From RGIG4608 sp045643885 (lineage in GTDB: Bacteria; Bacillota; Clostridia; Oscillospirales; CAG-272), in NCBI GenBank assembly GCA_045643885.1, contig JAZRFY010000026.1, positions 7,169 to 71,168 on the forward strand: DNA of 64,000 nucleotides. Direction: 5' to 3'. The notes under the pieces are model-generated. The model did no database searches. It was not told the DNA's origin and worked only from the letters and a program-made list of their open reading frames with translations. Below, piece after piece: positions 16,507 to 25,006 of the stretch. Made by a program: the position numbers and the translations under genes. Numbering within the stretch: the first letter of the stretch is position 1; every line of letters starts with the position of its first letter.

Positions 16507-17890
16507 TATAAAGAAAAACGATATCGTGATCCTTGATATAACCGATATCAATAATCTTGGTGCAGGTGTTTCTCATCTTGAGGACGGAAGAGTTGTTTTC
16601 GTTCGAGGAGCAGTCACCGGTGATAAGATAATGGCAAAGATCATCAAGGTAAATGCAAATTTTGTAGTTGCTCGTCTTGAAGAGATAATTGTTCCTTCAG
16701 ATAATCGTGAAACAGAGTGCTTTTGCAATGCAAGTGAAAGCTGTGGTGGATGCGTATACCGTCATATCACATATGACCACGAAAAAGAGATAAAGAAGAA
16801 CTACGTAAAGCATGCTTTTATCAAGGCAGGTCTTTCTGACGTAGTTATCAATGACGTACATACTACAAATCGCACTAAGGCATATAGAAACAAGGCGCAG
16901 TACCCATTTGCTATGACAAAGCAGGGAATTGTTGCAGGCTTTTATGCTAGTAAAACGCATAATGTCGTGCCTGCATTTGACTGTGCGCTTCAACCTGAGA
17001 TTTTTGGCGAAATACTTAGGGATGTTTGCGAGTTTGCCAATAAAAAAGCATTTTCCGTTTACAATGAAGAGAGTGGCAAAGGACTTCTTCGTCACCTCTA
17101 TATGAGAATGGGTGAGCAAACAGGTGAATTGATGCTTTGCCTTGTATTGAACGGAGAAAAGCTCCCCTGTGAAGAGGAATTTGTTGCTCTTTTTACTGAA
17201 AAATACATCTGTATAAAGAGCATCCAGATCAATGTAAATACAAAGAACACCAACGTGGTTTTAGGAGATAAATACAGAACACTTTACGGAACAAGATATA
17301 TCGAGGATATACTATGCGGTGTAAGGTTCAGAATCACTCCCGAATCCTTCTACCAGGTAAATCACGACGGTGCCGAAATGCTCTATAGACTTGCCAAATC
17401 CAAGGTAATCGATAGCCTTGATAAGAAGATATCACTTGTGGATATGTATTGTGGCACGGGTACTATCGGTCTTTCCATGGCAGACGTTTGTGATGAGCTT
17501 GTCGGTGTAGAGATTGTTGAGGGTGCAGTTGAATGTGCCAAAATCAATGCCCGGATCAACGGCTTTGAAAATGCAAAATTCTACGCCGGGGATGCCAAGG
17601 ATATAGAAAGCCTTTTTGCTTCAGTTGAAGCGCAGCATGGCGAGTTAAATCCCGACGTTGTGGTACTCGATCCCCCAAGAAAGGGCTGCACTCCCGAGGT
17701 CATCGAATATCTTTCCTCAAGAGATGTTAAGCGTATAGTGTACGTATCCTGCGATGCAGACACCTTGGCACGCGATTGCAAGATGTTTGCCTCCTTGGGA
17801 TATACAATCGGTGAGGTTGATCCTGTAGATATGTTCCCGAGAACAGGACACGTTGAAAGTGTCGTTTGTCTGACAAGGAGTAAATTATGA
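16499..17890 (+). CDS. rlmCD: 23S rRNA (uracil-5-)-methyltransferase (RumA/RlmCD family)
   Basis: A 463-residue enzyme with an N-terminal TRAM domain (about 5-60), a 4Fe-4S cysteine set in ECFCNASESCGGCVYRH (about 67-85), and a C-terminal SAM methyltransferase domain with VDMYCGTGTIG (about 312-322). The catalytic Cys is probably that in VSCDADTLARD, after the LDPPRKGC motif. Gram-positive relatives make m5U747 and m5U1939 in 23S rRNA. The start is the ATG at 16499, overlapping the previous stop by eight bases, so the two genes are translationally coupled; a longer start at 16448 would overlap too far. Confidence 0.92.
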   Translation: MCNIKKNDIVILDITDINNLGAGVSHLEDGRVVFVRGAVTGDKIMAKIIKVNANFVVARLEEIIVPSDNRETECFCNASESCGGCVYRHITYDHEKEIKKNYVKHAFIKAGLSDVVINDVHTTNRTKAYRNKAQYPFAMTKQGIVAGFYASKTHNVVPAFDCALQPEIFGEILRDVCEFANKKAFSVYNEESGKGLLRHLYMRMGEQTGELMLCLVLNGEKLPCEEEFVALFTEKYICIKSIQINVNTKNTNVVLGDKYRTLYGTRYIEDILCGVRFRITPESFYQVNHDGAEMLYRLAKSKVIDSLDKKISLVDMYCGTGTIGLSMADVCDELVGVEIVEGAVECAKINARINGFENAKFYAGDAKDIESLFASVEAQHGELNPDVVVLDPPRKGCTPEVIEYLSSRDVKRIVYVSCDADTLARDCKMFASLGYTIGEVDPVDMFPRTGHVESVVCLTRSKL

Positions 17891-18165
17891 TACTGTTCAA
17901 AAAAACATGCGACATGTGTAAAACTATTAAAACGGCAAAGTCGCTAAAAACTACCGAAGAATTTTTTGACATATTAGAAGAACTCAAGAAATTATCTGAA
18001 AGTGACGATTACGAATATGTCGGAGGGAATAACCCTGCCGACACCATTCGGTATTGGCCTCAAGACGGATTGTGGTATAGAATTAAATGCAAAAACTGCG
18101 GCGCGATTTATACTTTGTGGTATGATACATTTAGAAACAACGGAAGCTTCAAAAAAGGCAAATAA
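17887..18165 (+). CDS. Small zinc-ribbon-like hypothetical protein, 92 residues
   Basis: I do not recognise a named family. Two CxxC pairs, KTCDMCK (about 7-13) and KCKNCG (about 68-73), separated by a helical Leu/Glu-rich segment, suggest one Zn site that ties the two ends together. The middle carries many Trp and Tyr (YWPQDGLWYRIKC). It starts within the stop codon of the methyltransferase (ATGA overlap), which argues for a real gene translated by coupling. It is the last gene of the trmK run; a direct repeat lies just after it. Confidence 0.6.
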   Translation: MILFKKTCDMCKTIKTAKSLKTTEEFFDILEELKKLSESDDYEYVGGNNPADTIRYWPQDGLWYRIKCKNCGAIYTLWYDTFRNNGSFKKGK

Positions 18166-18166
18166 A

Positions 18167-18222
18167 TATACCTTTTGGAGTTTCCACCCCCGTTTTTGAC
18201 CGATTTTTATACCTTTTGGAGT
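18167..18222 (+). repeat. Pair of 15-base direct repeats upstream of the acyltransferase promoter
   Basis: TATACCTTTTGGAGT occurs exactly twice, at 18167-18181 and 18208-18222, 41 bases apart (about four helical turns). The second copy is 11 bases ahead of the -35 box. Spacing by whole turns fits a double regulator site. No coding sequence spans them. Confidence 0.6.
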
Positions 18223-18233
18223 CTTGACCCATA

Positions 18234-18263
18234 TTGAAAACGTTGTTTTAATAACACGATAAT
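18234..18263 (+). promoter_or_regulatory. Candidate promoter of the acyltransferase-peptidase pair
   Basis: TTGAAA (18234-18239) and GATAAT (18258-18263) with an 18-base spacer, just downstream of the direct repeats. Confidence 0.5.
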
Positions 18264-18289
18264 TTATATTTAAAGGATAGTTTAAATTT

Positions 18290-19222
18290 ATGGCTGATTT
18301 AGTGAAGAAATCAAATAAAAACAGCATAATTGAATTACTCAGGTTCTTATTTGCACTCAACGTTTTGGTGTACCATGAGTTTCTTCCTTTTGAATCCTCT
18401 TATTTTGGACAGGGATGGCTTTCAGTTGAATTCTTCTTCATTCTTAGTGGATTCTTGTTTAATAAGACCTTTGAAAAAACTAAAAATATGTCCTATCTTG
18501 ATGGATTCAAAACCATATTTAACACAAAGCTCAAGCCCTTGTTAGTGCCCATAATAATAGGACTTCTCTCAAATATTATCTTGAATATCATAGTAAAATA
18601 TCACCCCTTAAAGATATGGAGATACCTTTGGTATATTCCGGCTATGATGGCAATGTTTTTCTTATACACCGTTTTGAGAAGGTTGATAAAAAACGATAAA
18701 AGCTTTTTTGCAGTTGTTCTTTCAATCTTTATTATCGCTACGATATTGAGATTCTCGGGCAATGATGCCTTGTATAGCTTTGACTATATCAGATCAGCTT
18801 CAATGGTATCGTTTGGCATATTGCTTGCAAGGCTTCCAAGATTTGAAATCAAAAGCAAATTGCTTTCGTGGCTGCTTTTTATCGTGGCTTTCGTTCCAAC
18901 CTTTTTGATAATATGCTTCCGTCTTGGTGATATGGAATGGTTTGGTGGTTTTAGGGGAATAGAGGCTATACTTAACCTTGTTTTGTATCCGTTTTTGATA
19001 CTGACAGCCTTTAATCTCAACGTAAATTCCAGGATTTTGAGCTTTCTTGGTGCTATTAGCTTTGCTGTATATGCATATCAATGTCCTGCAAGATTGTTGG
19101 CTACTATAGGCCTTAAAAATTCATGGTTTTTGCTTTCCTTTATCTTTGGACTTGCAATAGTGGATTATCTTGCACGAAAATTTTATATGAAACGTTCAAT
19201 GAAGAAAGTGAGTCTTACATAA
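18290..19222 (+). CDS. Membrane acyltransferase, acyltransferase-3 family
   Basis: A 310-residue integral membrane protein with about ten helices. The family start IIELLRFLFALNVLVYHEF carries the catalytic-type His of helix one, followed by GWLSVEFFFILSGFL, the second conserved block. Members move acetyl or other acyl groups from the cytoplasm to sugars of surface polysaccharides, peptidoglycan or teichoic acids. The target cannot be told. It overlaps the next gene by one base (TAATG), so both are probably translated together. Confidence 0.85.
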   Translation: MADLVKKSNKNSIIELLRFLFALNVLVYHEFLPFESSYFGQGWLSVEFFFILSGFLFNKTFEKTKNMSYLDGFKTIFNTKLKPLLVPIIIGLLSNIILNIIVKYHPLKIWRYLWYIPAMMAMFFLYTVLRRLIKNDKSFFAVVLSIFIIATILRFSGNDALYSFDYIRSASMVSFGILLARLPRFEIKSKLLSWLLFIVAFVPTFLIICFRLGDMEWFGGFRGIEAILNLVLYPFLILTAFNLNVNSRILSFLGAISFAVYAYQCPARLLATIGLKNSWFLLSFIFGLAIVDYLARKFYMKRSMKKVSLT

Positions 19223-20157
19223 TGGATAATGCTACACACCTTGATTTTCTGAATAAAAGCTTTCCAATGAGAAAGACTGATAAAGAAAAACAAGATTTCA
19301 GAGATTACATAGTAAATACGTTAAATGAAAAGGGAATAGACACAAAAGTAGAAACAACCTGTGATAAGAAAAACAATAATATTGTTATCGGTGATCCTAC
19401 TACTGCCAAGGCAGTATTTACTGCACATTACGATACGCCTGCAAGATCACTCTTTCCCAATATTATGTTTCCTAAGCATAGACTTCTATACTATTTGTAT
19501 CAGTTTTTGCCAATAATTTTGCTTCTTACAGTGTGCCTTTTGGTTTCATATGTCGTAGGTATCGTTATATTGAACGATACAACAATCTATGCACTCTTGT
19601 TCATGGTTCTTTATTACGGATTGTTCTTTTTGATGATAAGAGCATTCAAAAACCCGAATAATTATAACGATAATACGTCCGGTGTTGCCACGGTTTTGAG
19701 CATCGTTGATTCACTCACCAAGGATGAGCTTAAAAACGTTGCATTTATTCTTTTTGATAATGAAGAAAAGGGAAAGAAGGGCTCTGCTGCATATTTTAAG
19801 GACCATTTTGAAGAAATGAAGGAACGTTTTCTTGTCAATTTTGACTGCGTAGGGAATGGAGATAACATAATTTTCATCGCACAAAAAGGTTCTGCTGATT
19901 CCGAAAAGTATGAGATTTTGAAGCATTCTTTTGAATTTACAGATAAATTCAGCGTTGATTTTTGTACACATAAAGAGGCAGATTCTAATTCCGACCACAA
20001 AAATTTTCCTTGTGGAGTAGCTTGTGTTGCTTGTAAAAAAGCAAAAAACGGTATAATTTATACACCCTATATACATACTCCAAAGGATGTAATTTCAAAT
20101 AATTCCAATATTGACTTTATAGCTAAAAATACAGTTGCATTTGTTCGCAAAATCTGA
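19222..20157 (+). CDS. M28-type metallopeptidase with internal membrane helices
   Basis: A 311-residue protein with the M28 aminopeptidase zinc motifs: FTAHYDTP (His and first Asp, about 73-80), NDNTSGVA (bridging Asp, about 154), FDNEEKG (Glu pair, about 178) and NFDCVGNGD (about 205), then a late SDHKNF (about 257). Between the first and second motif two or three hydrophobic helices (about 92-140) are inserted, so the peptidase is membrane-bound with the catalytic part probably cytoplasmic. The start ATG at 19222 overlaps the acyltransferase stop by one base. Role unknown; the pairing suggests envelope maintenance. Confidence 0.8.
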   Translation: MDNATHLDFLNKSFPMRKTDKEKQDFRDYIVNTLNEKGIDTKVETTCDKKNNNIVIGDPTTAKAVFTAHYDTPARSLFPNIMFPKHRLLYYLYQFLPIILLLTVCLLVSYVVGIVILNDTTIYALLFMVLYYGLFFLMIRAFKNPNNYNDNTSGVATVLSIVDSLTKDELKNVAFILFDNEEKGKKGSAAYFKDHFEEMKERFLVNFDCVGNGDNIIFIAQKGSADSEKYEILKHSFEFTDKFSVDFCTHKEADSNSDHKNFPCGVACVACKKAKNGIIYTPYIHTPKDVISNNSNIDFIAKNTVAFVRKI

Positions 20158-20216
20158 CAGCTTTTGTTTAAAATCAACAAAGTTTGCCCGGATACACGCG
20201 AAGTTCACAAAATCTA

Positions 20217-20245
20217 TTGATTAAAAAATCAACATATGATATAAT
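20217..20245 (+). promoter_or_regulatory. Sigma-A type promoter with overlapping inverted repeat
   Basis: TTGATT (20217-20222) and TATAAT (20240-20245), 17-base spacer. The -35 box is one arm of TTGATT-N4-AATCAA (20217-20232), which could be an operator. It serves the E2-like gene. Confidence 0.7.
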
Positions 20246-20350
20246 CAATTCAGTACGGTTGAAACTGTATGTTTTGTTGAATAATATTCAAAAATTATGA
20301 ATATTATTAGGCTTTGGGTGTCTTAAATGACACATAGAATGGAGAAAATA

Positions 20351-21235
20351 ATGGCTGAAAAGAAAAGAAAACGTCGTTGGGGTGATAGATCCGAAGGTAG
20401 ATTGATCAGAACTATTGATCCCATATTCAGAATCATGCCCTATATTATGACAAAGCGCAGTGATTCCCAAAACTTTTTTACTGAAAAGCTCGATATTTCC
20501 GAGGCGGAAAAGTTCTGCCGAGAGCAAACAAGAGCCGGTAAGAAGAATTTTTCTATGCTTCACGTTATTATTGCAGCTTACATCAGAGTTGTTTCACAGC
20601 GTCCCGCTATCAATAGATTTGTCAGCGGTCAGAAAATTTACGCAAGAAATAATATTGAAGTATTGATGACCATTAAGAAAAAGATGGCTCTTGACGGTGA
20701 AGAAACAAGTATCAAGGTTTGCTTTGAACCAACAGATACTATCCACGATGTTTATGAAAAGTTCAATAAGGTAGTTGAAGAAAACAAGGGTGAAAGTGAA
20801 GATAACAACACGGACCGCTTTGTTAAGCTTTTGTATTACATACCCGGTTTTTTGCTTAAGTTTGTCGTTTGGTTGATTAAAACTCTCGACTATTACGGAA
20901 TGCTTCCCAAGTCTATCATCAACCTTAGTCCTATGCACGGATCTATGATCGTTACATCCATGGGTTCACTCGGTATTCGTCCCATTTACCATCATATTTA
21001 TGACTTCGGTAACCTTCCTGTTTTCGTTGCCTACGGCGCAAAGCAGCACGGAGTTAAAATGGATGACGAAGGCAACGTTAAGAAATACCGTTATATCGAG
21101 ATGAAGGTAACTACCGATGAAAGAATCTGTGACGGATACTACTATGCATCTGCTTTCAAGATGATGAAAAAGCTTTTCGAGAATCCCAGAGTTCTTGAAA
21201 ATCCCCCCGAACAGGTAATTGAAGATATCGATTAA
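20351..21235 (+). CDS. Stand-alone CAT/E2-type acyltransferase-fold protein lacking the catalytic His
   Basis: A 294-residue protein related to the catalytic domain of 2-oxo acid dehydrogenase E2 and chloramphenicol acetyltransferase. It has no lipoyl or peripheral-subunit-binding domain. The C-terminal signature DHRVxDG appears as DERICDG (about residue 260), so Glu takes the place of the catalytic His, while the Asp-Gly are kept. Other family features are visible: FSMLHVIIAAYIRVV (about 57-71) and SLGIRPIYHHIYDFGNLPVFVAYG. A hydrophobic stretch at about 155-175 may touch the membrane. The ATG at 20351 is chosen for the GGAG six bases upstream. It is a single gene with its own promoter and terminator; function unknown. 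Confidence 0.75.
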   Translation: MAEKKRKRRWGDRSEGRLIRTIDPIFRIMPYIMTKRSDSQNFFTEKLDISEAEKFCREQTRAGKKNFSMLHVIIAAYIRVVSQRPAINRFVSGQKIYARNNIEVLMTIKKKMALDGEETSIKVCFEPTDTIHDVYEKFNKVVEENKGESEDNNTDRFVKLLYYIPGFLLKFVVWLIKTLDYYGMLPKSIINLSPMHGSMIVTSMGSLGIRPIYHHIYDFGNLPVFVAYGAKQHGVKMDDEGNVKKYRYIEMKVTTDERICDGYYYASAFKMMKKLFENPRVLENPPEQVIEDID

Positions 21236-21241
21236 TATTAT

Positions 21242-21273
21242 AAAAGATCCGACTCTTGTCGGATCTTTTTTTG
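21242..21273 (+). terminator. Intrinsic terminator after the E2-like gene
   Basis: AAAAGATCCGAC and GTCGGATCTTTT arms (21242-21253, 21258-21269) with a four-base loop and T-run. Confidence 0.9.
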
Positions 21274-21356
21274 CCAAATTTTGCTCAACCTCGGCTTGAA
21301 TAAATCAAGCATTGCATAGTCAATACTTGTTATAATCAAAAAAATACGGAGTGTTT

Positions 21357-22130
21357 ATGTATTATAATAAGGTTGAGATATGTGGGGTAAATACGTCAAA
21401 GCTTGAGGTGTTGAGCGACTCTGAAAAAAGAGAGCTTTTACTAAAAACAAAAAACGGTGATACCTTGGCACGGGAAAGACTCATTTATGGTAATTTACGA
21501 CTTGTTTTAAGTATTATACAAAGATTTTTGAATAGAAATGAGAACGTGGACGATCTGTTTCAGGTCGGCTGCTTAGGTCTTATCAAAGCAGTCGACAATT
21601 TCAATACAGAGCTGGATGTGAAGTTTTCGACCTATGCAGTTCCCATGATAATCGGAGAAATAAGAAGGTATCTTCGCGATAATAACAGCATTCGTATAAG
21701 TAGATCCCTAAGAGACCTGGCATACCATGCTTTAAGTGTCAGAGAGGAGCTTACAAGAACAAATGAAAACGATCCGACAATAGATCAAATATCGGATAAG
21801 CTTGGTGTTGCAAAGGAGATGGTTGTAAGAGCCATGGAGGCAATCGTAGCGCCAATATCGCTCTACGAACCCGTTTATAACGATAATGGAGATTCCTTGT
21901 TCGTGATTGACCAATTAAGTGATTCAACGTCGGGAGAAGAGGTGTGGCTTGAAAGCATAGCACTCAGAGAGGCAATGAATGTCTTGACCGAGCGCGAAAG
22001 ATTAATAATAAGACTAAGATTTTTCAAAAATCGCACACAAATGGAGATAGCAACTGAAATAGGGATCTCCCAAGCACAGGTTTCCAGAATTGAAAAGAGC
22101 GCTCTTGAAAGAATGCGAAAGCAATTTTAA
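21357..22130 (+). CDS. sigG: Sporulation sigma factor sigma-G
   Basis: A 257-residue sigma-70 family protein. The N-terminus NKVEICGVNTSKL is diagnostic for sigma-G and separates it from sigma-F. Region 2 has NLRLVLSIIQRF, DDLFQVGCLGLIKAVDNF and the KFSTYAVPMIIGEIRRYLRDNN block; region 4 ends with MEIATEIGISQAQVSRIEK. It directs late forespore transcription after engulfment. The ATG at 21357 has GGAG five bases upstream. In Bacillus it follows spoIIG; here it is alone, followed by a Cys-rich gene. The upstream region carries GCATA and TATAAT elements, but I cannot fix a forespore promoter. Confidence 0.95.
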   Translation: MYYNKVEICGVNTSKLEVLSDSEKRELLLKTKNGDTLARERLIYGNLRLVLSIIQRFLNRNENVDDLFQVGCLGLIKAVDNFNTELDVKFSTYAVPMIIGEIRRYLRDNNSIRISRSLRDLAYHALSVREELTRTNENDPTIDQISDKLGVAKEMVVRAMEAIVAPISLYEPVYNDNGDSLFVIDQLSDSTSGEEVWLESIALREAMNVLTERERLIIRLRFFKNRTQMEIATEIGISQAQVSRIEKSALERMRKQF

Positions 22131-22170
22131 TAAATGAATTATCATAATTTATCTTTTTGCATAATATGTT

Positions 22171-22195
22171 AAGGAAGAAAGTCTATTTCTTCCTT
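22171..22195 (+). promoter_or_regulatory. Hairpin between sigG and the Cys-rich gene
   Basis: AAGGAAGAAA and TTTCTTCCTT (22171-22180, 22186-22195) around a five-base loop. Only a weak T-stretch follows, so it may be a poor terminator or an mRNA-stabilising stem. Confidence 0.45.
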
Positions 22196-22218
22196 ATAAC
22201 TTTTATGGAGGGTTAATT

Positions 22219-23055
22219 ATGCCGGATAATAGATTTATATGTTCGGGCCCAGGTGTCAGCAAGGAAACTGTGTGCATCGAGGCAAATCGCGTCCTTGATT
22301 CATGTCGAGACAGGGATTGCTATGAGAATATTCAGGTGTTTTTGACTAATTACGGAAATGAGATTATCGAAAGAACTGGCAATATCAGGGTAAAGCATTC
22401 TTGTATTGCGTGGAGCAACGTAACTGTCGACCAGGTGGCATTTAATAAGGGATTCTATTCAGTAAACATTAGACTCTATATTAAGATAGTTTTTGAAGCT
22501 TGCCTGGTACCCGGAAGAGTGCAAGAATTTGATGGTGTAGCTGTAATCGATAAAAACGTTGTTCTTTATGGTGGTGAAAGCAATCTGAACGTTTTCAAGA
22601 GTAACGGCACAAAGGGCTTTTGCGATGCTCCTGTTGAGGTTTGTTGCACCGAAGGCAATGTTCCAACTGCCATAGTTGAAGTAGTTGATCCAATTATTCT
22701 CAATGCTAAAATCATCGAAAAAAGGCATGATCACCATTGTATTTGCTGCTGCTCTTGTTGTGATGTGCCCGAGCATGTTACTAATACCGTGAACGGTCAG
22801 CTTTGTGACGATGGCAATAGGATACTTGTAGTTTCTATCGGTATCTTTTCGGTTGTTCGCATTGTCCGTCCCGGTCAGTATCTGATTCAGGCAACTGAAT
22901 ACACAGTGCCCGATAAGGAATGCCTGTCGCGTTCGGAAGAGAATCCTTGTGAAATCTTCAGATGTATGGAATTTCCAGTTGATGAGTTTACTATGGGGCA
23001 AGGACCTGCGTTGCGTCCTTTAAATCACACCGATAAGGGATGTGGATGTAAATAA
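22219..23055 (+). CDS. Cys-rich hypothetical protein, possible spore-coat protein
   Basis: A 278-residue protein with about 22 cysteines, including a dense HHCICCCSCC cluster (about 171-180) and a C-terminal GCGCK. The first 160 residues are beta-rich, with repeated stretches of the kind FNKGFYSVNIRLYIKIVFEA that resemble DUF3794/SPOCS-type domains of spore-surface proteins. No signal peptide or membrane helix. It lies 88 bases after sigG with a GGAGGG Shine-Dalgarno. Cys richness and location suggest a disulfide-linked spore coat or exosporium component made late in sporulation; this is inference. Confidence 0.6.
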   Translation: MPDNRFICSGPGVSKETVCIEANRVLDSCRDRDCYENIQVFLTNYGNEIIERTGNIRVKHSCIAWSNVTVDQVAFNKGFYSVNIRLYIKIVFEACLVPGRVQEFDGVAVIDKNVVLYGGESNLNVFKSNGTKGFCDAPVEVCCTEGNVPTAIVEVVDPIILNAKIIEKRHDHHCICCCSCCDVPEHVTNTVNGQLCDDGNRILVVSIGIFSVVRIVRPGQYLIQATEYTVPDKECLSRSEENPCEIFRCMEFPVDEFTMGQGPALRPLNHTDKGCGCK

Positions 23056-23060
23056 AGAAA

Positions 23061-23090
23061 GGCTGTTGCTTTTGCAACAGCCTTTTGTTT
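23061..23090 (+). terminator. Bidirectional terminator between the Cys-rich gene and clpX
   Basis: GGCTGTTGC and GCAACAGCC (23061-23069, 23074-23082) with loop TTTT, then TTTTGTTTT. The A-rich left flank serves the convergent clpX transcript. Confidence 0.9.
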
Positions 23091-24367
23091 TATTTTAAGA
23101 TGTATTTGGGCTCGGATTTGTTGATTACAGTATCTCTTGTAATGATAATTGTTTCAATATCATCGCGGGAGGGAACCGTATACATGATGTTCATCATAAA
23201 TCCTTCCATAATGGATCTGAGACCTCTTGCGCCCGTGTTCTGCTCCAATGCAAGCTCGGCAATTGCACTGATAGCATCTTCCTCGAATTCGATGTTGACG
23301 TTATCAATAGCAAAAAGCTTTGTATATTGCTTCAAAAGAGAGTTCCTGGGCTCAGTGATTATCTTTGTGAGAGCATGTTTATCAAGCTCATTAAGAGCAA
23401 CGATAACAGGAATTCTACCCGTAAGCTCAGGGATGATACCGTATTTAACGATATCGTGAGAGGTTACGTCCTTATAGATTCCGTCCTTTTTCTTTTCGCT
23501 CTTTTTCTTTACCTCACCGCCAAAGCCGATAACGTTGTTGCCCTTTCGTTTTTCGATGATGGACTCAAGACCGTCGAACGCGCCGCCACAAATAAAGAGA
23601 ATGTTTTCAGTATTGATCTGAATGAACTCCTGATTGGGATGCTTTCTGCCTCCCTGAGGAGGAACGTTTGCAACAGTACCTTCAAGGATCTTAAGGAGTG
23701 CTTGCTGAACGCCTTCACCGGATACGTCGCGTGTAATGGAGCGATTTTCACTCTTTCTTGAGATCTTGTCGATTTCATCAATATAGATGATACCTTTTTC
23801 GGCCTTTTGAACGTCGTAATCAGCGGCCTGAATAAGTCTTAAAAGGATGTTCTCAACGTCTTCACCTACGTAACCTGCCTCAGTAAGAGTGGTTGCATCA
23901 GCGATAGCAAAGGGAACCTGAAGTGTTTTTGCAAGTGTTTGAGCAAGGAATGTTTTACCTACACCTGTAGGGCCTATCAAAAGCACGTTGGACTTCTGAA
24001 GCTCAACACCGTCGATTTCCTTGTCGCTCTTGTCCTCATTTTTGGACAAGATACGCTTGTAGTGATTATAAACTGCTACTGAAAGTGCAACCTTTGCGTC
24101 ATCCTGACCGATAACGTACTCGTCAAGAGTTTTCTTTATATCCTGGGGCTTTGGAAGCTCTGCAAGCTCAAGAGTCTCGCAAGGATCAGAAAAATCAGCA
24201 AGTGCCTCATCAATCATTTCTGAGCAAGTGTCTACGCAGAAATCACAAATATATACTCCGGTAGGAGAGGGAATTAAAAAATTAACTTGATTTTCTTGTC
24301 TTCCGCAGAAACAGCAATACCTTTTTGAGGTATTGCCGTTTCCGTCGGGCTTTTTATTTTCAGCCAT
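23090..24367 (-). CDS. clpX: ATP-dependent Clp protease ATP-binding subunit ClpX
   Basis: A 425-residue AAA+ unfoldase of normal length. The N-terminal zinc domain has CCFCGRQ and CDFCVDTC (about 17-45). Walker A is GPTGVGKT (about 125-132), Walker B is IIYIDEIDK, followed by the ISRKSENRSITRDVSGEGVQQALLK region; the pore GYVGED loop is visible, and the ClpP-docking loop is IGFGGE. It unfolds tagged proteins and feeds them to ClpP. It lies 17 bases after clpP in the usual tig-clpP-clpX order; the lon gene that often follows is replaced by the convergent sporulation genes. Confidence 0.97.
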   Translation of the reverse strand: MAENKKPDGNGNTSKRYCCFCGRQENQVNFLIPSPTGVYICDFCVDTCSEMIDEALADFSDPCETLELAELPKPQDIKKTLDEYVIGQDDAKVALSVAVYNHYKRILSKNEDKSDKEIDGVELQKSNVLLIGPTGVGKTFLAQTLAKTLQVPFAIADATTLTEAGYVGEDVENILLRLIQAADYDVQKAEKGIIYIDEIDKISRKSENRSITRDVSGEGVQQALLKILEGTVANVPPQGGRKHPNQEFIQINTENILFICGGAFDGLESIIEKRKGNNVIGFGGEVKKKSEKKKDGIYKDVTSHDIVKYGIIPELTGRIPVIVALNELDKHALTKIITEPRNSLLKQYTKLFAIDNVNIEFEEDAISAIAELALEQNTGARGLRSIMEGFMMNIMYTVPSRDDIETIIITRDTVINKSEPKYILK

Positions 24368-24384
24368 AATATTTAACCTTTCAA

Positions 24385-24978
24385 TTACGCGTGCTTTTCG
24401 ATAACCTTGTCAATGAGGCCGTAAGCAAGAGCTTCCTCAGCTGTCATATAGTTATCTCTTTCGGTGTCAATGGCTACTTGCTCAACGGATTTGCCTGTAT
24501 TCTTTGCAAGGATAGCATTAAGTCTATCTCTTGTCTTAAGAATAAGCTCAGCCTGAATCTTGATATCGGTTGCCTGACCTTTTGCTCCGCCAAGGGGCTG
24601 GTGGATCATGATTTCACTGTTGGGGAGTGCAAATCTCTTACCCTTAGTACCTGCAGAAAGGAGGAATGCTCCCATGCTGGCTGCCATGCCGATGCAAACG
24701 GTAGAAACGTCACACTTGATAAAATTCATAGTGTCATAAATAGCCATACCTGCAGTAACTGAACCACCGGGTGAGTTAATGTAAAAGGAAATATCTTTGT
24801 CGGGATCCTGCGCCTCAAGATAAAGGAGCTGAGCTACCACAAGGGAAGCAGTTGCATCGTTTACCTCGTCGGAGAGGAAAATAATACGGTCATTAAGGAG
24901 TCTTGAGAAAATGTCATAAGATCTTTCACCCCTGCCTGTCTGTTCAACTACCATTGGGACAAGCGAATTATTCATCAT
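24385..24978 (-). CDS. clpP: ATP-dependent Clp protease proteolytic subunit ClpP
   Basis: A 197-residue serine protease that forms the double heptameric chamber. The catalytic Ser is in GMAASMGAFLL (about residue 99), His in MIHQPLGGAKGQATD (about 124) and Asp in DTERDNYM (about 173). The start ATG at 24978 lies nine bases from GGAGG; a second ATG follows at once. It sits 28 bases after tig and 17 before clpX. Confidence 0.97.
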   Translation of the reverse strand: MMNNSLVPMVVEQTGRGERSYDIFSRLLNDRIIFLSDEVNDATASLVVAQLLYLEAQDPDKDISFYINSPGGSVTAGMAIYDTMNFIKCDVSTVCIGMAASMGAFLLSAGTKGKRFALPNSEIMIHQPLGGAKGQATDIKIQAELILKTRDRLNAILAKNTGKSVEQVAIDTERDNYMTAEEALAYGLIDKVIEKHA

Positions 24979-25006
24979 AAGTAATGACCTCCTAAAATAA
25001 ATTTAA

